A stretch of DNA of 64,000 nt from Dipteris shenzhenensis. Taxonomy: Eukaryota; Polypodiophyta; Polypodiopsida; Gleicheniales. Positions within the stretch are counted from its first letter, which is position 1; each line of letters opens with the position of its first letter. The translations under genes and the position numbers were made by a program. The notes beneath the pieces were generated by a model. The model saw nothing but the letters and a program-made list of their open reading frames with translations, had not been told where the DNA came from and made no database searches. Location: the NCBI GenBank assembly GCA_047967505.1, contig CM106540.1. One strand, 5' to 3'. Of the stretch, positions 10,816 through 21,075 are shown one piece after another.

Positions 10816-11492
10816 TGTAAGGGCCCGGCGGTTTCGGACTTAGCCTCCGAATGCGAGCACCTTACGTCGGACCCGTTTTCGAGTCCCAGCCTCCCTTAAC
10901 GTCTCTGCTGATACCAAATCCCCTTTATGCGCAGCTTATCCAACACGACCCCTGCCCGGGCCGTCCACCGTTTTTCCCCACTTAGCTCCACGCCCCACTG
11001 GGCAAGCCCTTAGGCTTCAACACCTTGGTCTGCAGAATCACACGGGTCTCCAAGACCCACAGGAACGTCCTCCGCGCAACGTCCTGTTCAGCCCACTTCC
11101 TTTCACAGTTAACGGCCGTTACGTGGGTCGGCACGTTAGACCCCTTCGGGCAATCCCAATGTCCCGGTTCGGTACCCAACGGTTCACGGTTTATACAATG
11201 GTATGGAGAATGCAAATGGCCCTCACCGTTCCCCACTCGCTTTCACGTGCCCTCAACCCGTCCCACGTTTTGCTTTCCTGTGCGTGCGCTTCAACGTGCA
11301 CCACGAGGACACAACCCACAAGATGGCATGATGACGTTACTGGCAGAGCGGTACTAGATGGAGTGCCAAACGGTCGCAAGAACGCACTTGATTGCAACAG
11401 AATATATTTACAAGCAAGAGGGAGCATAAACGGCCGCTGACGTTTTCCTCACCCAAATCAACATAGCATGAGAGAGCACTATCCTCCATATA
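10816..11492 (-). repeat. E2 5' LTR core (677 bp)
   Basis: Partner of 1816-2492. The GTAGT at 11493-11497 is where E5 inserted, displacing its S module to the tandem array near 26313. Confidence 0.8.
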
Positions 11493-11497
11493 GTAGT

Positions 11498-12173
11498 TGT
11501 AAGGGCCCGGTAGTTTCGCACTTAGTCTCCGAATGCGAGCACCTTACGTCGGACCCGTTTCCGAGTCCCAGCCTCCCTTAACGTCTCTGCTGATACCAAA
11601 TCCCCTTATGCGCAGCTTATCCAACACGACCCCTGCCCGGGCCGTCCACCGTTTTTCCCCACTCAGCACCACGCCCCACTGGGCAAGCCCTTAGGCTTCA
11701 ACACCTTGGTCTGCAGGTTCACTCGGGTCTCCAAGACCCACAGGAACGTCCACCGCGCAACGTCCTGTTCAACCCACTTCCTTTCACAGTTAACGGCCGT
11801 TACGTGGGTCGGCACGTTAGACCCCTTTGGGCAATCCCAATGTCCCGGTTCGGTACCCAACGGTTCACGGTGTATACAGTGATATGGAGAATGCAAATGG
11901 CCCTCACCGTTCCCCACTCGCTTTCACGTGCCCTCAACCCGTCCCACGTTTTGCTTTCCTGTGCGTGCGCTTCAACGTGCACCACGAGGACACAACCCAC
12001 AAGATGGCATGATGACGTTACTGGCAGAGCGGTACTAGATGGAGTGCCAAACGGTCGCAAGAACGCACTTGATTGCAACAGAATATATTTACAAGCAAGA
12101 GGGAGCATAAACGGCCGCTGACGTTTTCCTCACCCAAATCAACATAGCATGAGAGAGCACTATCCTCCATATA
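11498..12173 (-). repeat. E5 3' LTR core (676 bp)
   Basis: Matches 25538-26213 by length and variants. E4 is inserted at the following GTAGT (12174-12178). Confidence 0.8.
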
Positions 12174-12178
12174 GTAGT

Positions 12179-12858
12179 TGTAAGGGCCCGGTAGTTTCGG
12201 ACTTAGTCTCCGAATGCGAGCACCTTACGTCGGACCCGTTTCCGAGTCCCAGCCTCCCTTAACGTCTCTGCTGATACAAATTCCCCTTATGCGCAGCTTG
12301 TCCCGACACGACCCCTACCCAGGCCGTCCACCGTTTTTCCCCACTTAGCTCCACGCCCCACTGGGCAAGCCCTTAGGCTTCACACACCTTGGTCTGCAGA
12401 ATCAAACGGGTCTCCAAGACCCACAGGAACGTCCTCCGTGCAACGTCCTGTTCAGCCCACGTTTCTTCCCCAGTTAACGGCCGTTACGTGGGTCGGCACG
12501 TTAGACCCCTTCGGGCAATCCCAATGTCCCGGTTCGGTACCCAAACGGTTCACGGTTTATACAATGGTATGGAGAATGCAAATGGCCCTCACCGTTCCCC
12601 ACTCGCTTTCACGTGCCCTCAACCCGTCCCACGTTTTGCTTTCCTGTGCGTGCGCTTCAACGTGCACCACGAGGACACAACCCACAAGATGGCATGATGA
12701 CGTTACTGGCAGAGCGGTACTAGATGGAGTGCCAAACGGTCGCAAGAACGCACTTGATTGCAACAGAATATATTTACAAGCAAGAGGGAGCATAAACGGC
12801 CGCTGACGTTTTCCTCACCCAAATCAACATAGCATGAGAGAGCACTATCCTCCATATA
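12179..12858 (-). repeat. E4 3' LTR core (680 bp)
   Basis: Partner of 21076-21755. E3 is inserted at the following GTAGT (12859-12863). Confidence 0.8.
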
Positions 12859-12863
12859 GTAGT

Positions 12864-13635
12864 TGTAAGGGCCCGGCGGTTCCGGACTTAGTCTCCGAAT
12901 GCGAGCACCTTACGTCGGACCCGTTTCCGAGTCCCAACCTCCCTTAACGTCTCTGCTGATACCAATTCCCCTTATGCGCAGCTTGTCCCGACACGACCCC
13001 TACCCAGGCCGTCCACCGTTTTTCCCCACTTAGCAACACGCCCCACTGGGCAAGCCCTTAGGCTTCACACTTCGGTCTGCAGAATCACACGGGTCTCCAA
13101 GACCCACAGGAACGTCCTCCGCGCAACGTCCTGTTCAGCCCACTTACTTTCCCAAGTTAACGGCCGTTACGTGGGTCGGCACGTTAGACCCCTTCGGGCA
13201 ATCCCAATGTCCCGGTTCGGTACCCAAACGGTTCACGGTTTATACAGTGGTATGGAGAATGCAAATGGCCCTCACCGTTCCCCACTCGCTTTCACGTGCC
13301 CTCAACCCGTCCCACGTTTTGCTTTCCTGTGCGTGCGCTTCAACGTGCACCACGAGGACACAACCCACAAGATGGCATGATGACGTTACTGGCAGAGCGG
13401 TACTAGATGGAGTGCCAAACGGTCGCAAGAACGCACTTGATTGCAACAGAATATATTTACAAGCAAGAGGGAGCATAAACGGCCGCTGACGTTTTCCTCA
13501 CCCAAATCAACATAGCATGAGAGAGCACTATCCTCCATATAGTAGTGGCTGGCCGCTAGGCACCGTGGGGGCTCCTACGCCCAAAAAACGTCCGATCACT
13601 CACGGCAGGTCAACCCTAAAGTTGACTTTCTTATA
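12864..13635 (-). repeat. E3 3' LTR (core 12864-13541, S 13547-13635)
   Basis: 678-bp core with CCCAACCTCCC, CTTAGCAACACG and CACACTTCGGTC variants, all shared with 16935-17612 and with the plus-strand LTRs of E7. Confidence 0.9.
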
Positions 13636-13846
13636 CTCTCCCCGGTTCAAAAGAATTGATGTCCTCATCAATTAAAGGGGAAGAGTTGCCGGCTATACGC
13701 AAAAGCCTAACCTCACCAAGGTGACTTAAGTGAGTGGCCACACACACACACACAAAAGCCTAACCTCAATCCGAGAACGTCTCGAATGAGTGGCCACACA
13801 CGCACTCGTTTGGCCTTTTACATGGGCATCAAAATTTGCCTTCTCC

Positions 13847-16800
13847 TCATAACGGGGGGGCAAAGAATGAAAAGAATGATATAATTTTACAACATATTTT
13901 ACAAAGAAAACGGTGCCTCAAGGTTTGGCGTTTTTGAGAGGTCACCGCATCCACGTATAGCTTTGCAAAATTAAAAATTGGCCGTTTGCATAAATTCCCC
14001 GGCCAAAATTTCCAACCCGCCAAAAAGGTAACATCGGGACGTGACATTGGACCGGGCCAATGTTTCCAACCCGCAAGTAACATGATATTAAGAGGCCCCC
14101 TTGGCCGGATTTGCCTTGGAAGCCCACGGGCGAGATGAACAAGCCAAGTATCACCTGGCCAAAATTTCCACCCCGCTTCCAACATGATTTCATGGGACGA
14201 CGCTATGCCGGGCCAATCTTTCCACCCCGCACACAGCATCACCTTGCCGCTTGCCACCTGTCCAAGTGAACGCACTTGCTCACCCGGCCAGAACTTCCAA
14301 CCAGCCCAAAGCAAAACATGCCCGAACGGCTTGATCTTTCTTTCGGCACCTGTCATCTCCATTGGCTTAGGCAATAAGCCCAAGTAACAAGGAGGAAAAG
14401 AATGCGAGCCAATACTTAGACTCGTCTTTGACTCTTCCAGTCGGATCATTGCGTTAATGCACTGCTTCCATTCTTTCCATGCGTCTTGCCACGCCGACTT
14501 TGAATATTTGCACATAACCCACGAGAGAATCTTGCGTTTTTGGAGAGTTTGATTTGGGCGCTTCGCCGTTTTCTTCACCCTTCGCGCCACTTCTCTTCCT
14601 GACCCCCTTCTTCTCATCCTTAGCCGTTCTGCACACGTCCTTCCACCTCGTCGCGGCTTCATTTCATCACGTTCCTCTCTTGAACGCCGCACTTCCCTGC
14701 ACCTTGGACCTTTTGCCCTGCATCTTCTTTGTGCTCCACAACCTAGACCCGTTCTCCTCTCCGTCTCTTCGTCTTGGTCCTTTTTGACCTCATCCTGCTC
14801 CCTTGGCCTACCTATCACCCTGCACCTATGCATCCACCTTCCACCTCTTTGACTAACCTTGGCCACTTCTTCATCCGCCGTTTCTCCTTGAAACCGTGGC
14901 CTTCTCATCCCTTCCTTGATCCTTCCCGCCGTTCTACCTAGCCTTGCCTTACCTTCTTTCCCTTCCGCTGTTTCCTCTTTTCCTTCGCCCGTTTCATCTT
15001 TACCTTCCGCCGTTTCCACTTCTGGCCTTAGCCTTTTCATCCATCCGCTCATCCTTCCCGCCGTTCTACCTAGCCTTGCCTTGGGTCCTTTTCCATCCGC
15101 CGTTTTCGCTTCATCCTTCGCCGTTTGCGGTTCACGCCATGGCCTCGTCTCACGTCCTTCCATCCCCTTGGCCGCCATCACTTTCTCCCTTTCTTCTACT
15201 TCTTCTTCGCGGTTCATCCTCTGCCTTAGGGCTTCCCTTCGGGTCACGCCTCTGCGTCTACCTGGACCTGCACCTGTCCACATCCGTTTTCCCTTTATGT
15301 CTCTTGGCTCCACCTGATGCTCCGGCGCATCGTCGTTTTCCCTTTCCCTCTCGGCATCCTTTCTGCACACGCCTCTGCGTTGCCACGGGCTTCTAATCAC
15401 TCGCTTGTCCTTGCCCCAGTGCCGTTCCTCTTCTGCATCCCAACTTTCCACTTGCCAATCCACTTCACCTTCCAAGCTTCCATCCTGGCCCTGTTCGCCG
15501 TTTCGCATTGCTTCCGCTCCCTTTCCTCCGTTTGTGCCTTGAGCACTTTCCCGTTTTCTTCCCGCACCTTTCACGTTTTCATCTGTCACCTGCACGCCTT
15601 GTGCGTTTTTCTGACTTTGCTTCTGGCCTACCACGTCACTGGGTCTTTGGCCTGCACCTTCCGTGCTCCTTCTCCCGACCTCCTCACCTTGAGCGTTTGT
15701 TGGATTTCTCTTTGTTACAACGGCACTGCTCTTCGTTTCCTTCGCGCCACTCAAACCTTTCGCGCGTCCCATCTCCGTTGCCATGCCTTTCACGTTCTCC
15801 TTGGTCATCCTCACGCCTTGAGCGTTTCTCTGAGTGTTCTCCGGGCCTACCACGTCACTGGGTCTTCGGCCTGCACCTTGTGTGCTCCTCGTCCCGACCA
15901 CCTCACCTTGAGCGTTTGTTTGATCTATCTTTGGTACAACGGCACTGCTCATCCTTTGCTTTGCGCCACTCAAGTCTTTCGCGCTTCCCGTCCCTGTGAC
16001 CGCGCTTCTCGCGCCTCTGGTCTCCGTTTTCGCGCTTCTTGCGCCTTGGGTCTTTTCCACGCCTATAGCGTCTCGGGACTCTGCATCACCCGTTTTCCCA
16101 AACGTGACTCTCGCGTCACTGCTTCCACAACTCGCGCCTTCCGCGCCGTTTCCCACACATTTCACGGCTCCCGCGCCGTTCACTCGGGGCTTGACACCCT
16201 GCATGCACCTCTCGGCTCCCGCGCCATTTCCCATGCACCTCACGGCTCCTGCGCCGTTCTCTTTGCTCATCACGGCTCCTGCGCCGTTTCCCTCGTGTCT
16301 CACGGCTCCCGCGCCGTTTTCTCGATCCATCACCTGTTTACCGGTCGTTTTCCTTGGGGCGCACCTTGCACTCCCACGACACGGTTCCGCTTCCCTGTTT
16401 CCACGTTCCATCCCTTTTGTCTCTCTGGCCGCCGTTTTAGATCCTGTTCTCCTTTCTGCTTGGGCCTGCCACCATTCCTGACTCCACCTGCGTCTTTCTT
16501 CCTCCTCCCAATCCTCATCTTCACTTTCGCTTTCCGAGCCGCTTTCCGACTCATCCGACGTTTCATCTTCCGTTTCGCTCCCGGACTCCTCCGCATCCTC
16601 TTCCAATTCCTTCTTCACATAGACTTGCATCACTAGCTTGAAGACCACCATGAATTCACGGCGCCACTTGGCCGTTTTCCCCTCCGTGTCATACCGCGAC
16701 ACGAGCCGCTGCAAGTACCCCATGTCCTTGCTCAAGAGGACGTTCACCCACTCTGGAACGGCCCTCATCACATCCACTGCGGCTTCCATCTCCGACTTCC

Positions 16801-16873
16801 CACTCCTCATTGCCCGTAGTATTGCCTCCTTCCCTTGTGCGTATGATTGACTTTGTCCGTCACGTGACGCCAT
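13847..16873 (-). CDS. Large non-autonomous retrotransposon ORF, E3 copy (1008 aa)
   Basis: Starts at MASRDGQSQ (16873) after the primer-binding site. An upstream in-frame ATG at 17008 lies in the LTR and is not preferred. Head, acidic stretch, both 73-residue repeats and all five AGWKxWPG motifs are present. The frame ends at FAPPL because the G run near 13853-13860 carries one extra base compared with E7. This removes about 65 tail residues. E1 and E12 share the slip, so it marks a subfamily and may be harmless: the family B frame stops soon after its last WPG. Confidence 0.75.
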   Translation of the reverse strand: MASRDGQSQSYAQGKEAILRAMRSGKSEMEAAVDVMRAVPEWVNVLLSKDMGYLQRLVSRYDTEGKTAKWRREFMVVFKLVMQVYVKKELEEDAEESGSETEDETSDESESGSESESEDEDWEEEERRRWSQEWWQAQAERRTGSKTAARETKGMERGNREAEPCRGSARCAPRKTTGKQVMDRENGAGAVRHEGNGAGAVMSKENGAGAVRCMGNGAGAERCMQGVKPRVNGAGAVKCVGNGAEGASCGSSDARVTFGKTGDAESRDAIGVEKTQGARSAKTETRGARSAVTGTGSAKDLSGAKQRMSSAVVPKIDQTNAQGEVVGTRSTQGAGRRPSDVVGPENTQRNAQGVRMTKENVKGMATEMGRAKGLSGAKETKSSAVVTKRNPTNAQGEEVGRRSTEGAGQRPSDVVGQKQSQKNAQGVQVTDENVKGAGRKRESAQGTNGGKGAEAMRNGEQGQDGSLEGEVDWQVESWDAEEERHWGKDKRVIRSPWQRRGVCRKDAERERENDDAPEHQVEPRDIKGKRMWTGAGPGRRRGVTRREALRQRMNREEEVEEREKVMAAKGMEGRETRPWREPQTAKDEAKTADGKGPKARLGRTAGRMSGWMKRLRPEVETAEGKDETGEGKEETAEGKEGKARLGRTAGRIKEGMRRPRFQGETADEEVAKVSQRGGRWMHRCRVIGRPREQDEVKKDQDEETERRTGLGCGAQRRCRAKGPRCREVRRSREERDEMKPRRGGRTCAERLRMRRRGSGREVARRVKKTAKRPNQTLQKRKILSWVMCKYSKSAWQDAWKEWKQCINAMIRLEESKTSLSIGSHSFPPCYLGLLPKPMEMTGAERKIKPFGHVLLWAGWKFWPGEQVRSLGQVASGKVMLCAGWKDWPGIASSHEIMLEAGWKFWPGDTWLVHLARGLPRQIRPRGPLNIMLLAGWKHWPGPMSRPDVTFLAGWKFWPGNLCKRPIFNFAKLYVDAVTSQKRQTLRHRFLCKICCKIISFFSFFAPPL

Positions 16874-16920
16874 ACCTCGATACAGGATCCTCCTCGAAGG
16901 CTCGCGATACCTTGAGGTTT

Positions 16921-16932
16921 GCTCTGATACCA
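16921..16932 (-). other. Primer-binding site of E3
   Basis: GCTCTGATACCA, two bases from the LTR. Confidence 0.88.
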
Positions 16933-16934
16933 AG

Positions 16935-17706
16935 TGTAAGGGCCCGGCGGTTCCGGACTTAGTCTCCGAATGCGAGCACCTTACGTCGGACCCGTTTCCG
17001 AGTCCCAACCTCCCTTAACGTCTCTGCTGATACCAATTCCCCTTATGCGCAGCTTGTCCCGACACGACCCCTACCCAGGCCGTCCACCGTTTTTCCCCAC
17101 TTAGCAACACGCCCCACTGGGCAAGCCCTTAGGCTTCACACTTCGGTCTGCAGAATCACACGGGTCTCCAAGACCCACAGGAACGTCCTCCGCGCAACGT
17201 CCTGTTCAGCCCACTTACTTTCCCAAGTTAACGGCCGTTACGTGGGTCGGCACGTTAGACCCCTTCGGGCAATCCCAATGTCCCGGTTCGGTACCCAAAC
17301 GGTTCACGGTTTATACAGTGGTATGGAGAATGCAAATGGCCCTCACCGTTCCCCACTCGCTTTCACGTGCCCTCAACCCGTCCCACGTTTTGCTTTCCTG
17401 TGCGTGCGCTTCAACGTGCACCACGAGGACACAACCCACAAGATGGCATGATGACGTTACTGGCAGAGCGGTACTAGATGGAGTGCCAAACGGTCGCAAG
17501 AACGCACTTGATTGCAACAGAATATATTTACAAGCAAGAGGGAGCATAAACGGCCGCTGACGTTTTCCTCACCCAAATCAACATAGCATGAGAGAGCACT
17601 ATCCTCCATATAGTAGTGGCTGGCCGCTAGGCACCGTGGGGGCTCCTACGCCCAAAAAACGTCCGATCACTCACGGCAGGTCAACCCTAAAGTTGACTTT
17701 CTTATA
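16935..17706 (-). repeat. E3 5' LTR (core 16935-17612, S 17618-17706)
   Basis: 772 bp; pairs with 12864-13635 including the CGATCACTC variant in S. Followed by the GTAGT duplication. Confidence 0.9.
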
Positions 17707-17711
17707 GTAGT

Positions 17712-17800
17712 GGCTGGCCGCTAGGCACCGTGGGGGCTCCTACGCCCAAAAAACGTCCGAACACTCACGGCAGGTCAACCCTAAAGTTGACTTTCTTATA
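17712..17800 (-). repeat. S module of E4 3' LTR
   Basis: 89 bp with the CGAACACTC variant, adjoining E4's polypurine tract. Its core is at 12179-12858, split off by E3. Confidence 0.82.
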
Positions 17801-20800
17801 CTCTCCCCGGTTCAAAAGAATTGATGTCCTCATCAATTAAAGGGGAAGAGTTGCCGGCTATACACAAAAGCCTAACCTCACCAAGATGACTTAAGTGAGT
17901 GGCCACACACACACACAAAAGCCTAACCCCGATCCGAGAACGTCTCGAATGAGTGGCCACACACGCACTCTTTTGGCCTTTTACATGGGCATCAAAATTT
18001 GCCTTCTCCTCATAAGGGGGGGCAAAGAATGAAAAGAATGATATAATTTTACAACATATTTTACAAAGAAAACGGTGCCTCAAGGTTTGGCATTTTTGAG
18101 AGGTCACCGCATCCAAGTATAGCTTTCCAAAATGGAAACTTAGCCGTTTGCGAAAATTCCCCGGCCACAATTTCCAACCCGCCAAAAAGGTAACATCGGG
18201 ACGCGACATTGGACCGGGCCAATGCTTCCACCCCGCAAGCAACATGATATTAGGAGGCCCCCTTGGCCGGATTTGCCTTGGAAGCCCATGTGCGAGATGA
18301 ATAAGCCAAGCATCACCTGGCCAAAATTTCCACCCCGCTTCCAACATGATATCAAGGGACGACGCTATGCCGGGCCAATCTTTCCACCCCGCACACAGCA
18401 TCAGCTTGCCACTTGCCACCTGTCCAAGTGAACGCACTTGCTCACCCGGCCAGAACTTCCAACCTGCCCATAGTAAAACATGCCCGAACGGCTTGATCTT
18501 TCTTTCGGCACCTGTCATCTCCATTGGCTTAGGCAATAAGCCCAAGTAACAAGGAGGAAAAGAATGCGAGCCAATACTTAGACTCGTCTTTGACTCTTCC
18601 AGTCGGATCATTGCATTAACGCACTGCTTCCATCCTTTCCATGCGTCTTGCCACGCCGACTTTGAATATTTGCGCATCACCCAAGAGATGATTTTATGTT
18701 TTGGGAGAACTGGACTTGTGCGTTTCGCCGTTTTCTTCACCCTTCGCACCACTTCTCTTCCTGACCCTCTTCTTCTCATCCTTACCCGTTCTGCACAAGT
18801 CCTTCCACCTCGTCGCGGTTTCTTCTCATCACGTTCTTCTCCTGAACACCGCACGTTCCTGCATCTTGGACCTTCCGTCCTGCATCTTCTTCGCGCTCCC
18901 CAACCTAGACCCGTTCTCCTCTCCGTCTCTTCGTCTTGGTCCTTTTTGACCTCATCCTGCTCCCTTGGCCTACATCTCACCCTGCACCTATGCATCCACC
19001 TTCCACCTCTTTGACTCATCTTGGCCACTTCTTGATCCGCCGTTTCTCCTTGAAACCGTGGCCTTCTCATCCATTCCTTGATCCGTCCCGCCGTTCTACC
19101 TTTCCTTTCCTTTCCTTCTTTCCCATCCGCCGTCTCCTCTTTTCCTTCCGCCGTTTCCGCTTCTGGCCTTAGCCTTTTCATCCATCCGCTCATCCTTCCC
19201 GCCGTTCTACCTTGCCTTGCCTTTCCCTCTTTTCCTTTCGCCGTTTCCGCTTCGCTTTTCGCCGTTTCTGCTTCACGCCTTGGCCTCATCACACGTCCTT
19301 CCATCCCCTTGGCCGATGTCATCCTTTCCCTTTCGTCTTCTTCTTCGTCACGGTTCATCCTCTGCCCTAAGGCTTCCTTTCGGGTCACGCCTCTGCGTCT
19401 ACCTGGACCTGCACCTGTCCCCATCCGTTTTCCCTTTATGTCTCTTGGCTCCACCCGATGCTCCGGCGCATCGTCGTTTTCCCTTTCTCTCTCGGCATCC
19501 TTTCTGCACACGCCTCTGCGTTGCCACGGGCTTCTAATCACTCGCTTGTCCTTGCCCCAGTGCCGTTCCTCTTCTTCATCCCAACTTTCCACTTGCCATC
19601 TCACTTCATCTTCCAAGCTTCCATCCTGCACCTGTTCGCCGTTTCTCTTCGCTTCCGCTCCCTTTCCTCCGTTTGTGCCTTGCGCACTTTCCCTTTTCCT
19701 TCCCGCACCTTCCACGTTTTCATCGGTCTCCGGCACGCCTTGTGCGTTTTTCTGACTTTGCTTCGGGCCTACCCCGTCACTGGGTCTTTGGCCTGCACCT
19801 TCCGTGCTCCTTCTCCCGACCTCCTCACCTTGAGCGTTTGTTTGATTTCTCTTTGTTACAACGGCACTGCTCTTCGTTTCCTTCGCGCCACTCAAACCTT
19901 TCGCGCGTCCCATCTCCGTTGCCATGCCTTTCACGTCTTCCTTCGTCACCTGTACGCCTTGAGCGTTTCTTGGAGTTCTCTCCGAGCCTACCACGTCACT
20001 GGGTCTTCGGCCTGCACCTTGTGTGCTCCTCGTCCCGACCACCTCACCTTGAGCGTTTGTTTGATCTATCTTTGGTACAACGGCACTGCTCATCCTTTGC
20101 TTTGCGCCACTCGAATCTTTCGCGCTTCCCGTCCCTGTGACCGCGCTTCTCGCGCCTCTGGTCTCCGTTCTCGCGCTTCTCGCGCCTTGGGTCTTCACCA
20201 CGCCTATAGCGTCTCGGGACTCTGCATCACCCGTTTTCCCCAACGTGACTCTCGCGTCACTGCTTCCACATCTCGCGCCTTCCGCGCCGTTTCCCACACA
20301 TCTCACGGCTCCCGCGCCGTTTTCTCTGGGCTTCACACCCTGCATGCACCTCTCGGCTCCCACGCCGTTTCCCATGCACTTGACGGCTCCTGCGCCGTTT
20401 TCTTTGCTCATCACGGCTCCTGCGCCGTTTCCTTCGTGTCTCACGGCTCCCGCGCCGTTCCCTCTGTCCATCACCTGTTTACCGGTCGTTTTCCTTGGGG
20501 CGCACCTTGCACTCCCACGACACGGTTCCGCTACCCTGTTTCCGCTTTCCATCCCTTTGGTCTCTCTGGCCGCCGTTTTAGATCCTGTTCTCCTTTCTGC
20601 TTGGGCCTGCCACCATTCCTGACTCCACCTACGCCGTTCTTCCTCCTCCGAGTCCTCATCTTCGCTTTCACTTTCCGAGCCGCTTTCCGACTCATCCGAC
20701 GTTTCATCCTCCGTTTCGCTCCCGGAGTCCTCCGCATCCTCTTCCAACTCTTTCTTCACATAGAGTTGCATGACCAACTTGAAGACCACCATGAACTCAC

Positions 20801-21014
20801 GGCGCCACTTGGCCGTTTTCCCCTCCGTGTCATACCGCGACACGAGCCGCTGCAAGTACCCCATGTCCTTGCTCAAGAGGACGTTCACCCACTCTGGAAC
20901 GGCCCTCATCACATCCACTGCGGCTTCCATCTCTGACTTCCCACTTCTCATTGCCCGTAGAATTGCATCCTTCCCTTGTGCGTAAGATTGACTTTGTCCG
21001 TCACGTGACGCCAT
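17796..21014 (-). CDS. Large non-autonomous retrotransposon ORF, E4 copy (1072 aa), reference description
   Basis: Reference copy. Residues 1-90 are a conserved, probably helical head, alignable with family B (VPEWV at 39-43, KDM at 49-51, KWRREF at 69-74). Residues 91-128 are very acidic (E, D, S). Residues 185-244 hold about five ten-residue NGAGAV-type repeats. Residues about 302-362 and 375-436 are a direct repeat offset by 73 residues. Residues 500-770 are Arg/Lys/Glu-rich with GRTAGR units and possible nuclear signals (RRVKKTAKR at 757-765). AGWKxWPG occurs at 850-857, 875-882, 893-900, 927-934 and 945-952. The tail (960-1072) derives partly from a GT-rich sequence. The stop TAA uses LTR bases. 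No CCHC, D-T/S-G, YxDD or integrase motif. The visible protein sequence looks the same as that of the inverted copy at 41065-44283. Product unknown. Confidence 0.78.
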   Translation of the reverse strand: MASRDGQSQSYAQGKDAILRAMRSGKSEMEAAVDVMRAVPEWVNVLLSKDMGYLQRLVSRYDTEGKTAKWRREFMVVFKLVMQLYVKKELEEDAEDSGSETEDETSDESESGSESESEDEDSEEEERRRWSQEWWQAQAERRTGSKTAARETKGMESGNRVAEPCRGSARCAPRKTTGKQVMDRGNGAGAVRHEGNGAGAVMSKENGAGAVKCMGNGVGAERCMQGVKPRENGAGAVRCVGNGAEGARCGSSDARVTLGKTGDAESRDAIGVVKTQGARSARTETRGARSAVTGTGSAKDSSGAKQRMSSAVVPKIDQTNAQGEVVGTRSTQGAGRRPSDVVGSERTPRNAQGVQVTKEDVKGMATEMGRAKGLSGAKETKSSAVVTKRNQTNAQGEEVGRRSTEGAGQRPSDGVGPKQSQKNAQGVPETDENVEGAGRKRESAQGTNGGKGAEAKRNGEQVQDGSLEDEVRWQVESWDEEEERHWGKDKRVIRSPWQRRGVCRKDAERERENDDAPEHRVEPRDIKGKRMGTGAGPGRRRGVTRKEALGQRMNRDEEEDERERMTSAKGMEGRVMRPRREAETAKSEAETAKGKEGKARQGRTAGRMSGWMKRLRPEAETAEGKEETADGKEGKERKGRTAGRIKEWMRRPRFQGETADQEVAKMSQRGGRWMHRCRVRCRPREQDEVKKDQDEETERRTGLGWGARRRCRTEGPRCRNVRCSGEERDEKKPRRGGRTCAERVRMRRRGSGREVVRRVKKTAKRTSPVLPKHKIISWVMRKYSKSAWQDAWKGWKQCVNAMIRLEESKTSLSIGSHSFPPCYLGLLPKPMEMTGAERKIKPFGHVLLWAGWKFWPGEQVRSLGQVASGKLMLCAGWKDWPGIASSLDIMLEAGWKFWPGDAWLIHLAHGLPRQIRPRGPPNIMLLAGWKHWPGPMSRPDVTFLAGWKLWPGNFRKRLSFHFGKLYLDAVTSQKCQTLRHRFLCKICCKIISFFSFFAPPYEEKANFDAHVKGQKSACVATHSRRSRIGVRLLCVCVATHLSHLGEVRLLCIAGNSSPLIDEDINSFEPGRV

Positions 21015-21061
21015 ACCTCGATACAGGATCCTCCTCAAAGGCTCGCGATACCTTGAGGTTT

Positions 21062-21073
21062 GCTCTGATACCA
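21062..21073 (-). other. Primer-binding site of E4
   Basis: GCTCTGATACCA, two bases from the LTR at 21076. Confidence 0.88.
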
Positions 21074-21075
21074 AG

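Larger units (their letters stand above)
12864..17706 (-). mobile_element. Family A element E3, innermost and complete
   Basis: Two 772-bp LTRs (12864-13635 and 16935-17706) that look the same over the stretches compared, an uninterrupted internal region, and GTAGT duplications at 12859-12863 and 17707-17711. It is the fifth level of nesting (E6, E2, E5, E4, E3) and should be the youngest in this stack. Confidence 0.9.

Noticed and set aside
1133-13541. Tandem LTR cores as products of unequal crossing-over
   Set aside because: Adjacent cores belong to different subtypes. Each finds its length-matched partner and S module elsewhere in bracket order, and E10 has its own ACTAT duplication. Crossing-over remains likely only for the surplus S units.
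19458-20936. Long antisense ORFs (about 426-492 codons) opposite the large ORF, seen in most copies
   Set aside because: The coding strand is purine-rich and poor in T, so TTA, CTA and TCA are rare and the opposite strand has few stops. The antisense translations are low-complexity (Ser, Pro, Phe, Arg, His) without domains.
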